Counted from the first letter of the stretch, positions 11,940-24,607 are shown. The stretch: DNA of 64,000 nt from Dipteronia dyeriana (GCA_032871835.1 CM065299.1:24941074-25005073); one strand, 5' to 3'. Notes: a model not told the origin generated them from the sequence alone. Translations and numbers: made by a program.

Positions 11940-13394
11940 TGTTGGGTTTTATGTCCTAAACATGTAATTTGTAAATGGATTTATGAAGTAAATAAAAAAA
12001 AGGGTTCAATTCATTCTTGTTATGTTATTTATTTTATAAACTTGTGCACATATTAACATCCTGGATTATCGGATGTAATCTCGAACTGTGTATATGAGTG
12101 TCATATACGGATGGATACAGTAAGAGAAGTGCAATCTAAAGAGTATATAGATAGCAAATAAAGCTGGGTACTTTATTTGTGGTAAATCTATAGTTGCGGT
12201 CCATTCCGTAATGTATAGTGATTCTATCCTGAATCATTCATATGAGATATGAGAATGGAGGCACCTTGTATGATGTGATCATATAAGACTTGACCATGAT
12301 CTATATGAATCTCACACCATGATCTGTTTACCGATGAGATTCTTATATATCAACTAATGATGGCTATATGAGGGTGATCTTAATTCAGAGTGTCTTATAG
12401 ACTCATTCAGGTTAGATCGTAGTCTTTGATATATCATGGGTGAGGTCGGATGTATTTCCTGATCAATATACTCCGTATGTTGGGACTGCGGTTTGGCTTG
12501 TGACCGAGAATGTTTGTGCACAATAGTGGAATCTACTCTTTCTTGTGAGAAGTAGATGGTAGTTCCCTTAAGGGTTGATTCGGTGCTTGGACAATATGAG
12601 CGCTTTCCTAATTCCGTGAGGAAATAGGATTTATTGTCCATTAGATAATCAATGGTACTTAAAAGATATATGTAATTAGAGAGGTATAACGGACATTATG
12701 ACCCAGCTCTAATTATGAACTACTGTGGAGGATCACACCATATGTAATAGCTATATCGATGAACATCGAGTTGTATCGGTCTGTGTAAAAACGTCCGCAG
12801 ATGAGAGAGTACAGCTTCGGGCTTTTAGTGGAATAACACCAGAGTTAATAATTAAGGAATATTAATTAAAGAGTTTAATTAATGATTCCGATGATTATTG
12901 GAGCTCAAAATACTGTGGATCCATTAGGTCCCCTTACTATCCCGATCGATTTAAGGTGACAAGGGTCACGGTTAATTAATTGGATTGTCCAATTAATTGT
13001 GTTACGAAAGTGACACGTGTCAGGAGTTGATTGAGTAATTAGATTATTCAGTTGATTAAATTGACAATTAAATAATAAGATTATTTAATAGTGTAATTAG
13101 TCATAAATGGAGGGTTTCAATTGATATTTATTTTTTAATGATGAGATAATATGATTATCTCATTTATTAAGTAAAAAAATTTATATATATTTGAATTTGA
13201 ATCGTTTAAATTTAAATATATATAATATCTTATTTGATCTATATTTTATTTTTAAATAAAGATATGATTGGTTTTTAAAATTTAAATATTATATATATGA
13301 TATATATTATTTAAAAAAAAAAAAGAAATCAAAGTTTGTTTTTTAAAAGCAGGATTTCGTTTCTTTTTTAAATTGATAAAAACTGATCAAAAAG

Positions 13395-13461
<67 letters not shown>

Positions 13462-14010
13462 GCACAAATGGTTTTAAAAATAAATGAACCTTACCTGATT
13501 GCATAAGGTATGCGTGAGATTTTTTTTTTTTAAATGGTTCACTGTGTGCGTTTTAACACAGAGTGAAAAGTGTGCAAGTGTGTGCATAAAATAACATCAA
13601 AAAAGAGAGAATTTTTTTTTGGTGCAAGTGTCGTATGCCAATATCAGGAAGAAAAAGTTTCTTCAAATATTTTTTTCTCTACATCCTCTATTTTAAGTTC
13701 TTGAGACCGTGACGCGCCCACACGCAGTTACCAGTTCTGAAAATAGCTTGGAAGATCAATGGTACAGACCGGGAGCACATCGAAAAGTGAAGGAGTCTCC
13801 AAATGTTGGTAAGCTTCTTAATCTTCTTCTTATTATTGATTACAATTTCCTGTATTTACATATATATCTTATTAGTGTAATAATTTTTATATGTATTTGT
13901 TCTGAAAATAATTACGATCCCAAGTTCACTGGTCCTAGATACAGATTACGATTTGTATAAAAATTTTAAAACCCATTTTCGCTGCGTTACCGGTGAATGG
14001 GGCTCCAACA
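11940..14010. mobile_element. Nested solo LTR L1 in GypA gag-pol
   Basis: A 2,071-bp TG...CA insertion (TGTTGGGTTTTATGTCC... to ...GGGGCTCCAACA) is flanked by the perfect 5-bp duplication TTAGA at 11935-11939 and 14011-14015. It has no protein domain. The start resembles Ty1/copia LTRs, and a (CT)n(TA)n microsatellite lies at 13396-13458. Because only one LTR-like unit lies between the duplications, it is best explained as a solo LTR left by recombination between the two LTRs of a full element. Confidence 0.85.
13396..13458. repeat. (CT)n(TA)n compound microsatellite
   Basis: A CT run passes directly into a TA run inside solo LTR L1. Confidence 0.9.
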
Positions 14011-14015
14011 TTAGA

Positions 14016-14726
14016 TTTGTTCACTCCCTTCCACAACGCTTTAGTCATTTCATTACATATAGCAAATTGGTTAAGTAAAAGGATTCTGATCGATAATGGC
14101 AGTTAATGGAAATGCAGGTCGAAGAGTCCAAAATAAGCCATCGATCGACATTATTGATCGGATTCAGTAGCAAGCAAAATAGCATTCTATACGAGACTGT
14201 GCTACCAATCTATGCTGATGGAGTGAACCTCTACATCAACTTTTTGGTGCTCGACATCCCCTCTTCATACAACACCATCATAGGCCGACCCTGGAGATAC
14301 GAGATGAAAGCAGTCCCTTCGACCTACCATTAACTAATTTGGTTTCCTATCAAGTGGGGAATTCGAGAGATCAAATGCGAGCAAAAAGCATCAAGAGAAT
14401 GCTACCAAAACGTCATGAAGAAAAAGAAAGAGTTATTGTAGCAACTATAGGAACCTGCACCTGAACAGATCCCGAACAACCCAAAGATGGAAGAACTCGA
14501 CGAAGAGTCGATCCACCCAGATCTTCCAGAGCATAAAGTGTTTATCGGTTCGAGACTACCTCAGTAAATTCAAAAACAGCTAGTCGGCTTCTCACAAGAA
14601 CATAATAAAAGTTTCACCTGGTCACATTCCGACATAGTAGGAATCGACCCAGAGGTAATTGTTCATCATTTGCATGTAGACTCCGGCCATCCACCAGTAA
14701 AACATAAAAAGAATAAAATTCACACC
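14016..14726 (+). pseudogene. GypA protease and start of reverse transcriptase region
   Basis: Reading resumes after L1. A block reading ALVISLHIANWLSKRILIDNGS (about 14038-14103) is the aspartic protease with a DNGS active-site motif typical of Tat elements; it is followed by an in-frame stop. SSYNTIIGRPW near 14261-14293 is the conserved protease C-terminal phrase. GIDPEVIVHHLHVDSG (about 14639-14690) is the linker leading into reverse transcriptase. Nested LTR L2 interrupts at 14727, within the sequence that would read KFTPETSK. Confidence 0.75.
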
Positions 14727-17474
14727 TGTAAGGACCTTGATTTTATGATTGGCTTATTTCATGACAAACCACATCACATTGGGGATGATTGTGTAATTTG
14801 TAACTTAGGTCCTCATTGGCAAGCTTCCAAGCATCTCCATGACTTCAAGAGCAAAAGGTATATTCACTTGACTTTGTCTCTTGAAGAGTTTAGGTACACA
14901 CACGCATCTCATGCATGCTTTGTTGATCGTGCATTTGTGTTGATATTGTTTATATGTGTGCATCTCTTCACAATCACACTTGCACTTCATTTATAGATTT
15001 AAGTGTGGTATTGTGTTGTGTTCGTGCTTGCATGATGGTGTGCTTGTTTTAGCGCATTGAGTGACCATATGAGAAGGTCTCATTCTTCTCTTGGTTTGGT
15101 TATATGGAGTAAAGTATCTAGTTTCAAAAGAGTGTATTTCAATGATTTAAATGTTTTTCAAAACTGACCCTTGTATGGTCTTGTGACCATATCTTTTTAT
15201 TAAATTATTCAAATGAGTTTTGAAAATTTCTGTACAAACTTGGCACCCATACCTTTCCAACGGTATATTATTCGTAATATTTCATGACCGTTTGGATTGG
15301 TTTTGAATTCACCAAAGTGACCACAAAAATAAGGCATCTCTGTTGTTGTCCGTTTCTGACCTTTGGTCACTAAAGTGACCATAACCTTTTCTATAGACAT
15401 CCAAATTATGTTTTATAAATTGGAGTAGAAAGTAGACTTCCATACCTTTCCAATGGTATATTATACGAAAGGTTTGGATGTCGTTTAGTCATGTTTTGGT
15501 TCGCTCGAAGCTCGAGCTGTTGTGCTGTCAGGCGTGTACGGCGGTCTAGACCTCATTTGGTGCACATGCCTAGCCAGGGACCTTGGCAGCGGTGATGTCC
15601 AGCCATGGCATGCTGCCTGGACAACGGCCTAGACACTTGCCTGGCCAACGGCACGTACAACGGTCGTGACGGGACTTTATTTCCCAAGTCCAAAGCGATG
15701 CCGTTTTGTGTATGGCTTTTATATATATGTTCTCTTCTTCTTCCTTGTTTCTTAAAAGCTCAAATAATACATTTTTAGAGAGAGAGAAAGCTTCATGCTT
15801 TGTTTTTGACTCTCCAAACCCAAAACCCATCTCCATCTTGCATCATTCTTCATCATATGAGCATGGGTGTTCTTGGTTTCATGACTAAGTAAGTAAGAAG
15901 TCACGAACTTTATTTCCCAAGTCCAAAACGATGCCGTTTTGTGTAGGGCTTTTATATATATGTTCTCTTCTTCTTCCTTGTTTCTTAAAAGCTCAAATAA
16001 TACATTTTTAGAGAGAGAGAAAGCTTCATGCTTTGTTTTTGACTCTCCAAACCCAAAACCCATCTCCATCTTGCATCATTCTTCATCATATGAGCATGGG
16101 TGTTCTTGGTTTCATGACTAGGTAAGTAAGAAGTCACGAACTTTATTTCCCAAGTCCAAAACGATGCCGTTTTGTGTAGGGCTTTTATATATATGTTCTC
16201 TTCTTCTTCCTTACTTCTTAAGAGCTCAAAGAATACATTTTTAGAGTGAGAGAACCTCCATTAGAGAGAGAAAGCTTCAAGCTTTGTTTTTGACTCTCCA
16301 AACCCAAAACCCATCTCTATCTTGCATCATTCTTCATCATATGAGCATGGGTGTTCTTGGTTTCATGACTAGGTAAGTAAGAACTTCATTGAACATCTTT
16401 TATTGTTCTTCTTACTCTAGATTAGGTGTTTATTGCATGATTAAATACATAAGACTCTAGTTTATTACATATATTTATAAGTCTTGATAATATGATTGAG
16501 TTTGTTTGTGGATAGCTTGAATTTAAGATATATTTACCCTTCTTGCTAAGTCTCTATGCATTGCATTTAGACATTATTGATTAAGACTTATTGATTGCAT
16601 TTTTGTGATTGCATTATAGTCCTTGCCATGCTTAATGACAACTTGTGTTGATATGGCTTTTGTGATAGCTAGCATTTAGGTCATTGTTGCCTCTAGCTAA
16701 TTAGGTCATATTGATTGCATTTTGATGATTGCATTTAATGACCATGCCATGCTTAATGACAACATATGTTGAAATGGCTTTGTTTGATAACTAGGATATA
16801 ATGTTGCATAACTATATCTAGTTAAGTCTTTATGAACATTCATTTAGACATTGATATCTAGGAATTGTACTTAATGACATTCTTAAATTCCTAGATAAAC
16901 ATTTAGTGTTTTGCCTAACATTATTTGCATGTTTGAATATTTCATCATATTCACATAGGTTGTTGAACTCTTCATTGAGTCAAGTCTTGTGGCTTCGGTG
17001 TGAAGTTGCATAAGCAAGAGAAGCCTTGCAACCAAGGGTGGGTAGACAAGCAATTTATCGGGTGCCACTGTAAAAGGCCCAAGGGGGTAGAGTAGGAGGC
17101 GTTCACCGTAAGAGTAGTGTATCAGGGGATATCACTAGGGACTGAACCAAGAGTGACTAGAGGAGGTGTCCATAGCCTGAGGTTGTTGAGAGTGAGAGTC
17201 TGAGAATCACTTGAGGGTGTAACCTTTGCTCATATAATGGATTTCTGCGATTGAGTGTGGCTCACTTAACATCTCGTGGTTTTTTCCATTTGGAGGGTTT
17301 CCACGTATACATCTTCTGTTATTTATATTTCTGCACTTTACACTTGATGTTGTATGTTTATTTTATTGGGTGAATTTTGAATATTGAAAAATCAAGAAAA
17401 ATTGGCAATTGACTTGATTAAAAACCTATTCACCCCCTTCTTGGTTATTAGACACACACTTTAGGGAATTTTCA
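14727..17474. mobile_element. Nested solo LTR L2 with triplicated promoter segment
   Basis: A 2,748-bp insertion begins TGTAAGGACCTTGAT and ends GGGAATTTTCA. It is flanked by the perfect 5-bp duplication ACACC at 14722-14726 and 17475-17479. Removing it re-joins the reverse-transcriptase sequence across the site, apart from one extra base. The right part contains ACCTATTCACCCCCTTC, a phrase familiar near the 3' end of copia LTRs. There is no protein domain and only one unit, so a solo LTR is the simplest reading. An internal 233-bp segment is repeated three times (listed separately). Confidence 0.82.
15674..16385 (+). repeat. Three tandem 233-bp units, each with TATA box and splice-donor-like site
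   Basis: Units begin ACTTTATTTCCCAAGTCC at 15674, 15907 and 16140. Copies 1 and 2 are nearly identical; copy 3 differs more and carries about 25 extra bases. Each unit contains the near-palindrome AAAACGATGCCGTTTT (AAAGCGATGCCGTTTT in copy 1), a TATA box in GCTTTTATATATATG, a CT-rich leader and, at its end, ACTARGTAAGTAAG, which resembles a 5' splice site. The repeat therefore seems to triplicate the core promoter and start of the transcribed part of the LTR. Confidence 0.8.
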
Positions 17475-17479
17475 ACACC

Positions 17480-17765
17480 AGAAACGAGCAAAGTAATCAA
17501 CAAAGAAGTGCAAAAACTGATCGACAACATGTTGGTTAGAGAAGTCAAATATTCAGACCGGCTAGAAAATGTCGTTTTCGTGAAAAAGAAGAATGGAAAA
17601 TGGCATGTCTGTATTGATTTCACTGATCTCAACAAGGCGTTCCTAAATGATCCTTTTCCTCTACTACACATTGACATGTTGATCGACGCCACAATAGGTT
17701 ACGACCTACTTAGCTTTATGGATGCCATCTTCAGATATAACCAAATCTTGATCCATCCAAATTAG
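17480..17765 (+). pseudogene. GypA reverse transcriptase, N-terminal part
   Basis: An open stretch reads PETSKVINKEVQKLID, then FVKKKNGKWHVCIDFTDLN and FSFMDA-like residues, the fingers/palm N-terminal part of a gypsy reverse transcriptase. It ends at NQILIHPN followed by a stop at about 17763. The catalytic YVDD box, RNase H and the integrase core that should follow are absent. Confidence 0.85.
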
Positions 17766-18215
17766 CAATATTAGATAACACCCTAAAAAAGCACCGGGAA
17801 AATGAGAAAAGTTCCTAGGGCAACAAATTACTCAAAATATACAGGTCGTACAGAACTACAATTCGACGTTCGACTGAGAAACACCATTCTCGCTTGTATA
17901 CAGCTCTGAAGCAGTGATCCCAATCGAATCGGAAGAACAAAACAACCAAGAACTAGCATATGAACTCTATCTCTTCAATGAATATCGAGAGCGAGCTGCA
18001 TTGAGAGTAAAAGCCTACCTACAATAGGTAGCTTAATATTACCACAAAAACATCAGAATTAGAGTATTCATGATCGAAGATTGGGTTCAAAAGAAAGCCT
18101 TTCAAAACACCAAAGAACGGGGAGCAGGAAAACTGGGTCTGACCTTGGAAGGACCTATCAAATAACATACGTCAAGGGGCAAGGAACATACAAATTGTGA
18201 GACCTCGATAGTCGA
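17766..18215 (+). pseudogene. GypA deletion junction and integrase C-terminus
   Basis: Almost directly after the truncated reverse transcriptase, the sequence reads like the C-terminal end of a gypsy integrase: NEYRERAALRVKAYLQ (about 17978-18025), VAXYYHKNIRIRVFMIEDWV, and LGLTLEGPIK near 18135-18162, with internal stops. About 3 kb of pol normally separates these parts, so an internal deletion is inferred. Confidence 0.7.
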
Positions 18216-19269
18216 GAAACCTGTAACAGCTTAAACACCCTACATTTAAAACAGTACAATTTTTAACTTATCTTATTCATTTTTTTTATTTCATTGTTGA
18301 TTGCAAGTTCCAAACATTTGATATTAACAATTCGACAAACAAGAGCAGTGATGAAGACTTAAGTGCAATTAAGTGTAAGATGGGCTCACTTAAAAACAAT
18401 TTTTTCGACAAGAAAAAGGGTCCTACTTTAAATATTACCAATATGTTCAAATAAAGAGCTGTCGACTTTTGACAAGCCCAAAAATGAGATGTTTGGAAGG
18501 AACTCGATGAGTTTCAACCTATGATAGAGCTCAATACCGCCGACATCGGTAAGGAATTCAAGCTTTGCTTTCAAGGGCATCTCAAGACAAAAAACATTCT
18601 GCTTTAAAGGATCTACTACAATTTCCGTTGTTCAGATTCGACATAACACACTAGAAATTGATGGAATAATACTCGGGGCAAACCTTAAATTTCCAGAATA
18701 AGTAGATAATCTGTCCAATTTAATCTTTCAATACAAACATATACGGTCGTGTTGACCTCACAAGTGTAAAAAATTATCTCCATGTAATCATTACAGACCA
18801 GTCGATCTACCATCAATAAAGTTGACTTTTTATTCAATAAATTTGTTTATCGCTCGATTTTATAGTTTCTTTACAAAGGTCTTTGTCGACCTCTAAACTA
18901 TATAAATACAAATAGATGGTCTTGTTGACTTCTACCTCCCACTTAAAGGTCTCCGTCGACCTCTAAATTATTTCTATTGTAGGTAGCTGGTCTTGTCGAC
19001 TTCTACTTCCCATATAAAAGCCTCCATCGACCTCTAGATTATATCCATTACAGGTATCCGATATTTCGATTTCTACCTTCTATTAAGGTCCCTGGCAACC
19101 TCTAAATTATATGTATTATAGATACCTGGTCTTAACGACCACTACATTAAGACGAAATATCTTATACGGATCAACATACAAGTCGAATTTCGCTCGACAG
19201 AAAATCATAAAGACGATACAAAAATCAAAGTAAAAATTCACAATCGGAAGTCAATAGAAAATCAAATGG
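18216..19269. repeat. GypA post-pol spacer with tandem repeats
   Basis: Noncoding DNA lies between pol and the antisense region. From about 18878 to 19160 a 70-79 bp unit is repeated four times, starting near 18878, 18948, 19018 and 19087. Each copy contains a GTCGACCTCTAAAYTAT-like phrase, and most also contain TGGTCTTGTYGACTTCTAC. Short tandem arrays in this position are common in Tat elements. Confidence 0.7.
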
Positions 19270-21640
19270 CCGTTTCAACTTCCATTCATCAAAATAAAAG
19301 TAAACATTGAAAAGTGCCTACAAATAGTTACATATAAAGCCGAAACGGGAAAATTATACGTAAGTACTCCCATTCGACATGAAAAATATATATAATATAC
19401 CAAAAAAGAGATGAAAAGTTGGTATTGCATAAGACTGTTCTTGTTCAAGGCTAGGAAGACAAATCCTCGACATGAGCACTTGCCTCGGTCGCGTTTTTGA
19501 CATTTTGCCATCCTTTGAAGGCTCTTTGTCGATCTCCCCGTCACATTTAAAGCTTGTAGGTTCCTTTTTAAGAGGAGAGCCTTCTCAGCCTTGAGACACT
19601 TGGCCTCCTCCTATTCGTCGATCTCCTTATAGGGATTCCACGTTCTATTCTTGCTAGCTATAAACTGCTTGAAAAGTTTAAGCCTTGCAGCACACATGGC
19701 TTCAACCGCAATGGTCATGAGTTGCTGTTTAAACTTTGTGCATTGCTCTTCTCTTTCAACAAGGGCCTCATTTGCTTTCTTCAACTCCTCTTCCAATATG
19801 GTAGCTCTATCAGACTCCTACAAGGCTTTCTCCTCGATTTCCTTCCTGGCCTTTTCTGCCATGTAGATATCTTTCTTGAGAGACTAGTTGGCCTTTTGCA
19901 ACATTACACACCCTTCTCGACTGGCCATGAAGCTCTTCTTCACCTACGGTGTAGGGCCTACAAAACAAGAAATAAAGTTACGCTATGAATGCTCGGCGTA
20001 TCAATTTAATTTTTTTTAGAACAAAATTTACTTGAAAAATGGCAAGCAAACCAGTGTCAAACACCTTCTCTACCTTCATCCCCTAAAGAAACTCCTCGTC
20101 AACTTGGAATAACAAGTCATCCTCTTTTTGGAAGAGGTTGTCTAGCTCGTTGAAAGATGACAAACCAGATGTGAATAACACCAGAGGTGGGTCAGGCCCC
20201 TTAGACATGGCCTCAGCGACTTTCCCCTTAGAGACGACCACGCCTGCTCTCCATTTCTTCTTTAGAGGGCATGATTCTGGTAGAGACACGAAAGACGACT
20301 CGTCGACATTAATAATCGACTTCTCCTTCGATGTTGTGATCGTAACCTCCCCTTTAGCCGCTGCATCAGCTCGACTTTTCTTTAAGGCCTCCATATGAAT
20401 CTTTAACGCTTCATTAGCATCATATATATTGAACTTCATACTCGATATCGACTTGTCTGCGAAACGGTGTCTAGCGTAAGATAGAAGAGTTAAAAACTTT
20501 GTATCATATAAAATTTCTAGCACTTTTCTAGACTAAATGTAAGACACGAGATCCTTAACAAGGGGGTAATGCGTCTATGGCTTGTTCTACGTCGAATGAA
20601 GCCAAAAAGTGTTGGGTATGAGATACTTTCCAACAATAGCACTTTCTGGCTCTTTTTTATTGGGTATCACCAAAACCTTTTGGGTACGATCAACAACGTT
20701 CGAACCCTCTATCTTACTCTCAAAATTCACTTTATCTATAAAATTCAATGAGCACTTTAATACCAAAACAAAAGAAATGTGTAGAGATCGACAATATAAA
20801 TTAACACTAACTAGGTAGACTCCACAAATGGGGTCAGCAATATTTTTCTTTTCCCCAAGGGCCATCTACTAAAGGCCCTTTTAAAAGAAGAAGAAGAAGT
20901 GTCCTCCACTTTCTATCATTTGTAGTAAGGTCGGAGATAAGATTCTTTATGCCCAACCTCAAGTAGATCGAAAACCACCTATTCTCATGGACATGTTGCT
21001 TTAACTAGTAAGTGTGCATGAGTGAAGCTAGACCGAAATTTAATTCCTTCTTCTCACGAAAGACGATTAGACTTAAAATGATCCTACAACTATTGGGCAT
21101 CAGTTGATTAGGGGCGATGTAAACTTAAACCCAGAACTTACGAGCTAACGAAGGGACAGGGAATTGAAACCCATGTTAAAAGACATACTCATAGAAACAC
21201 ATCAAACTAGAAACGTCCCAATCCGTTCGCTCATGCTGTTTCAGGGCACGTAACTCGATGGAGTCTGAAATAAGGTACACTATTCTTATATGATCTATAT
21301 ATCTATCAGTGAGCATACTCTATGGGTTCTCCTCAACAAGGATGCCAAACGGTTCACCCTAATATGACGAACCCTCAACTTTGACATATTATGAAAAGTC
21401 GCTAGATTGCTCGAAAATATGCGTTGTCTAAGACTCAACTAACCCTAACCTATTTGGTCTTACATCTATTTGCCTTAGCGGTGTAGCTACGGTCACTTGT
21501 CACTCGACAGCTCTTGAGTCATGCCTATCATCCTTCGTAACCCTATCTCCCAAACTGTTGAAGGTCTACGTGAAAGCTGGATCTGAGTTCTTTCTCTCAC
21601 TCTTAAAGAAACATAAAAATCAAGAAAGGAACTAAGAACC
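19270..21640 (-). pseudogene. GypA antisense reading region (PF04195-like plus coiled coil)
   Basis: On the minus strand, opposite to gag-pol, several blocks resemble the additional antisense ORF described for Tat elements. From high to low coordinate they are: a block with SLMCFYEYVF, FQFPVPSLARKF and QLMPNSCRIILSL (about 21050-21230), like PF04195 'putative gypsy type transposon'; a block at 20587-20865; a 146-aa open block at 20083-20523 with charged Lys/Ser-rich sequence; and a coiled-coil block at 19611-19796 reading MEEELKKANEALVEREEQ. Stops and frame changes between blocks make it a pseudogene, although unrecognised introns could explain some breaks. Confidence 0.65.
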
Positions 21641-21736
21641 CTAAATCAAATCCTTAATATTTCTACAAGTTTTGGTTGATACAACAAAACCTTAGTAAAT
21701 CTAAGTCGAGCGACTCTCAATCTAAGGTTCATGCTT

Positions 21737-21749
21737 GGAAAGTGGGGGA
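21737..21749 (+). other. GypA polypurine tract
   Basis: GGAAAGTGGGGGA lies five bases before the 3' LTR start (21755), the expected position of the plus-strand primer. Confidence 0.75.
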
Positions 21750-21754
21750 CAAAC

Positions 21755-24607
21755 TGTGGTAGCTAAAAACGGGCTCTAGGTCTAACCATCAAGTCCATGA
21801 AGAACTTGACCGGTGACACGGGTCAACCCAAAGCCCAACTAACCTAATCTCCACCCTTAACAGTGTTGGGATTATGCTCGATAGCAAGAGTGTAATATTG
21901 TATTTGACAATCTTTTCATATTAATAAAAGTGATTTCTAGTTTAACAAATCTTATAGCATTTATAGTTTAATTATTATAATTGTCAAAAGTAAATAATCA
22001 TAAGGTCAAAAGACTATGAGAAAAGAAGAATTGTTCGTACATCTAGATATGTATGAGGTAGACACAATTCTTTAGTTAGTCTTGAATATTATTCACAACT
22101 TAAGATAAGGGTTGGGCACATTTATCTTGTTAAAGTTGTAGATTCTTTTGCAAGCATTTGAGTGGTATCAAATGTGTTATGATGAGTCTAAAATCATCAA
22201 AGTGTGGTGTCTTTGGGCAAAAGAATCTAGTGCACTGGATGCATTGAATAGGATCACTGTAACATACTTTATCAAGAACCGTCAATGGATAAAAGTTTTC
22301 ACTTAAAGATAATCGAGGAGTCTATCTCAATCCTGAGATAAATGATGGACTTATGGTTGTAAATGTTATCATTTGAGTTATCAATGAGTACGATTATATA
22401 TCATATTCTACCCTCGATAGTTTGGTGGTATTCATTTGTTAATTGATAGAGGACTTCATTTATAGATATGAACATCGTGACTCCATTTATTTAATGAAAG
22501 TAGAATATCATTTTATGGATGTTTTGAGGTATTGGATATTAAATCTTAACGTTAATTTTTCAATAGTGTCTACTGAAATATGGCTTCTGAACAAGTCAAA
22601 ATATCTAAGTTCAAAATGTGGCCACATGAGTAAATATGGTAACTTGGAGAGTTATAGGCGGTCTATGAGCTCTTGACGATTACTGGTATTCTTCACGAGG
22701 ATACACTTTCTCTATTAAGATTGTCTAGGGTATGAATGAACAAATTAACTTATTCTATCTTTATTTAAGAGTTCAATTTTAGTTCTTTAGTTCTTTAGTT
22801 CTTTAGTGGAATGAACTAAAATTAATATATCGGACCTGAGTGAATCATTTGTTGATTGTGATTAGGTTATGTCTATTGGAGTTTAAATTTAGATAGCCCG
22901 CTAAGATCCCCAATCCACATGAACTTGCATAGATCACTTGATATATTCTACCAGACCAATTTATGGGTCCATCTAGAATTGTATTAAGGCATGTGGACTT
23001 GTTTCTTTTAGTAAGAATGGGTCTAGTTCACATGTGGACTTTATATTTAAGTCCAATGGATTAAATAAAATAGGAAAAATAATATTTGACCCATATATAT
23101 TGGCTTGGGCGGCTAAGGCTATATATAATAGCTTATTATACTGTTTTTATTTTATTATTTAATTAAATAAAAATTAATTAATTTGTTAATTAAAAGTCAA
23201 AATCTTTTTCCTAATAGAAAAATGTCTCATAGAGTCATATTATTGTTGGTAATATGATAAATATCAAATACTATATTTGATAAGTAGATAGATAGAAGGA
23301 ATTTATATATAGAGTCAAATTATGAAGTATTTGATTTCTATTAGAACTCTAATTGACAATTGGTCAAACTAGGAAGTTTTTGATTTAGTCACAATTTAAT
23401 TTATATTCAATAATTGGTTATTGAATAAATACAATATTTGAGTTGGATTAGGAGTCTTGGTGTGTAAAAGAAATCCTATTTTTTAGAGGATTGAATCCAA
23501 ATTTTGATAGAAGTCTTGGTAAAGTAGAAATCCACTTTCTAGGAGGATTTTCGGTCACCTATATATACTCCTATATAGAATTTCGACCAAAACCTAATTT
23601 TTTGGTGTGAGAAGTTGATTTTCATTTGTTTTTTTATAGTTATATATATATAAAAAAAAAACCTCCGTCCAACCCATAGATATTGTGTATTGGGCCAAGG
23701 AGAAGAGAAAAAAGGAACGTTTTGTTTTCGATAGTGCATTAGTAGCCTTTACATCAAAAGGTTTTGAGTACAACATCGAATCAAGGTTCACAGGAGTTTC
23801 AATCAAACAGATTGATAATTCACAAGTGACCAGACGTTCTTGGGTTTTCTCTTGGAGGATTATTGTGACTAACAAAGAAGAAGATTTTGTTTGTTTCCAT
23901 CATCAGGTATACAATTAAAAGAAAGGGAGCTCACACTCCTAGGTGATTCATGTTCGTGATTGGATTGGAAGATTTTGCGGATTCAATTTGGCGTTAGTTC
24001 AATCGTCACAAAAAAAAGGTACGATACTTTTAATATACGTCGATTAATCTAGGGTTAATGTTCTTTCTTTTAAAGGGATTTTTTTTTAAATATATAAAAC
24101 CCTAATTTTACGCTTCCGCCGCGTTTTTGAACAAATTTTTCCCTACAAATAGACACTTGACCAAATCAAGCCAGTTATCTTATAGTGGTAACTGTCACTG
24201 TCATTGATCTCAGGGATTTGAGATCAGTGGAATCGCGAGGCTACCTCTATGAAGGCCTATAAATACAATAATCCTCTCACTAAAGTGGGATCCTAAATTG
24301 ACTCAATCAAAAAGCTTTCTGGTGTTCGAAAACTCTACCAATTTGCTCCCCGATCACCAAAAAATCGACTTTAAAACCAACTATTCATTTACCCGCAAGC
24401 TAAATCCAATTCAAAAGCCTTTCATTTTTAATCGACAATCAACCCACGCCACATCAGGCTAAAACCAACCCCCACATTTTCTCTTCTTTTCGTTTATCTT
24501 CATTTCTTTTGTAGATTAAAGGAGTAATCGACAACCTCGGTTCAACAAGATTCTTACAGCAAGTCGCAAGAGCTTAGTCCACCACAACTGTAGAGCGACC
24601 CCCTACA
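21755..24607 (+). repeat. GypA 3' LTR, split by a nested element
   Basis: The LTR parts are 21755-21863 and 24148-24607. The two parts together align with the 5' LTR and the copy has canonical TG...CA ends. A TATA box occurs at 24258-24265. Confidence 0.9.
21864..24147. mobile_element. Nested solo LTR L3 in GypA 3' LTR
   Basis: A 2,284-bp insertion (TGTTGGGATTATGCTCG... to ...TTTTTCCCTACA) is flanked by AACAG at 21859-21863 and AATAG at 24148-24152, a 5-bp duplication with one change. TATATATACTCCTATATAG near 23561 is a probable TATA region, and the last 200 bp are enriched in CCTAATTTTACGC-type sequence as in copia LTR ends. No protein domain is present. Confidence 0.8.

Larger units (their letters stand above)
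9458..24607 (+). mobile_element. GypA: Ty3/gypsy (Tat-type) LTR retrotransposon with three nested insertions
   Basis: A structurally complete but defective element lies on the plus strand. The 5-bp target duplication ATACT is present at 9453-9457 and 24608-24612. The LTRs are 9458-10086 and 21755-24607, the second enlarged by a nested insertion. A PBS-like site follows the 5' LTR and a polypurine tract precedes the 3' LTR. In order the interior holds decayed gag, protease, part of reverse transcriptase, an integrase tail, a tandem-repeat zone, and an antisense reading region. Three foreign TG...CA insertions, each with its own 5-bp TSD, lie at 11940-14010, 14727-17474 and 21864-24147. Without them the element would be about 8 kb. 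Confidence 0.92.

Noticed and set aside
15706..16121. Two nearly identical 60-codon frames beginning MC(M/R)AFIYMFSSSSL.
   Set aside because: They are created by the 233-bp promoter-region duplication in solo LTR L2 and lie over the TATA box, so they are unlikely to be genes.
14727..17474. Considered as a Helitron or LINE insertion in GypA.
   Set aside because: The ACACC duplications with TG...CA ends fit an LTR much better, and no Helitron-type 3' hairpin or LINE domain is visible.
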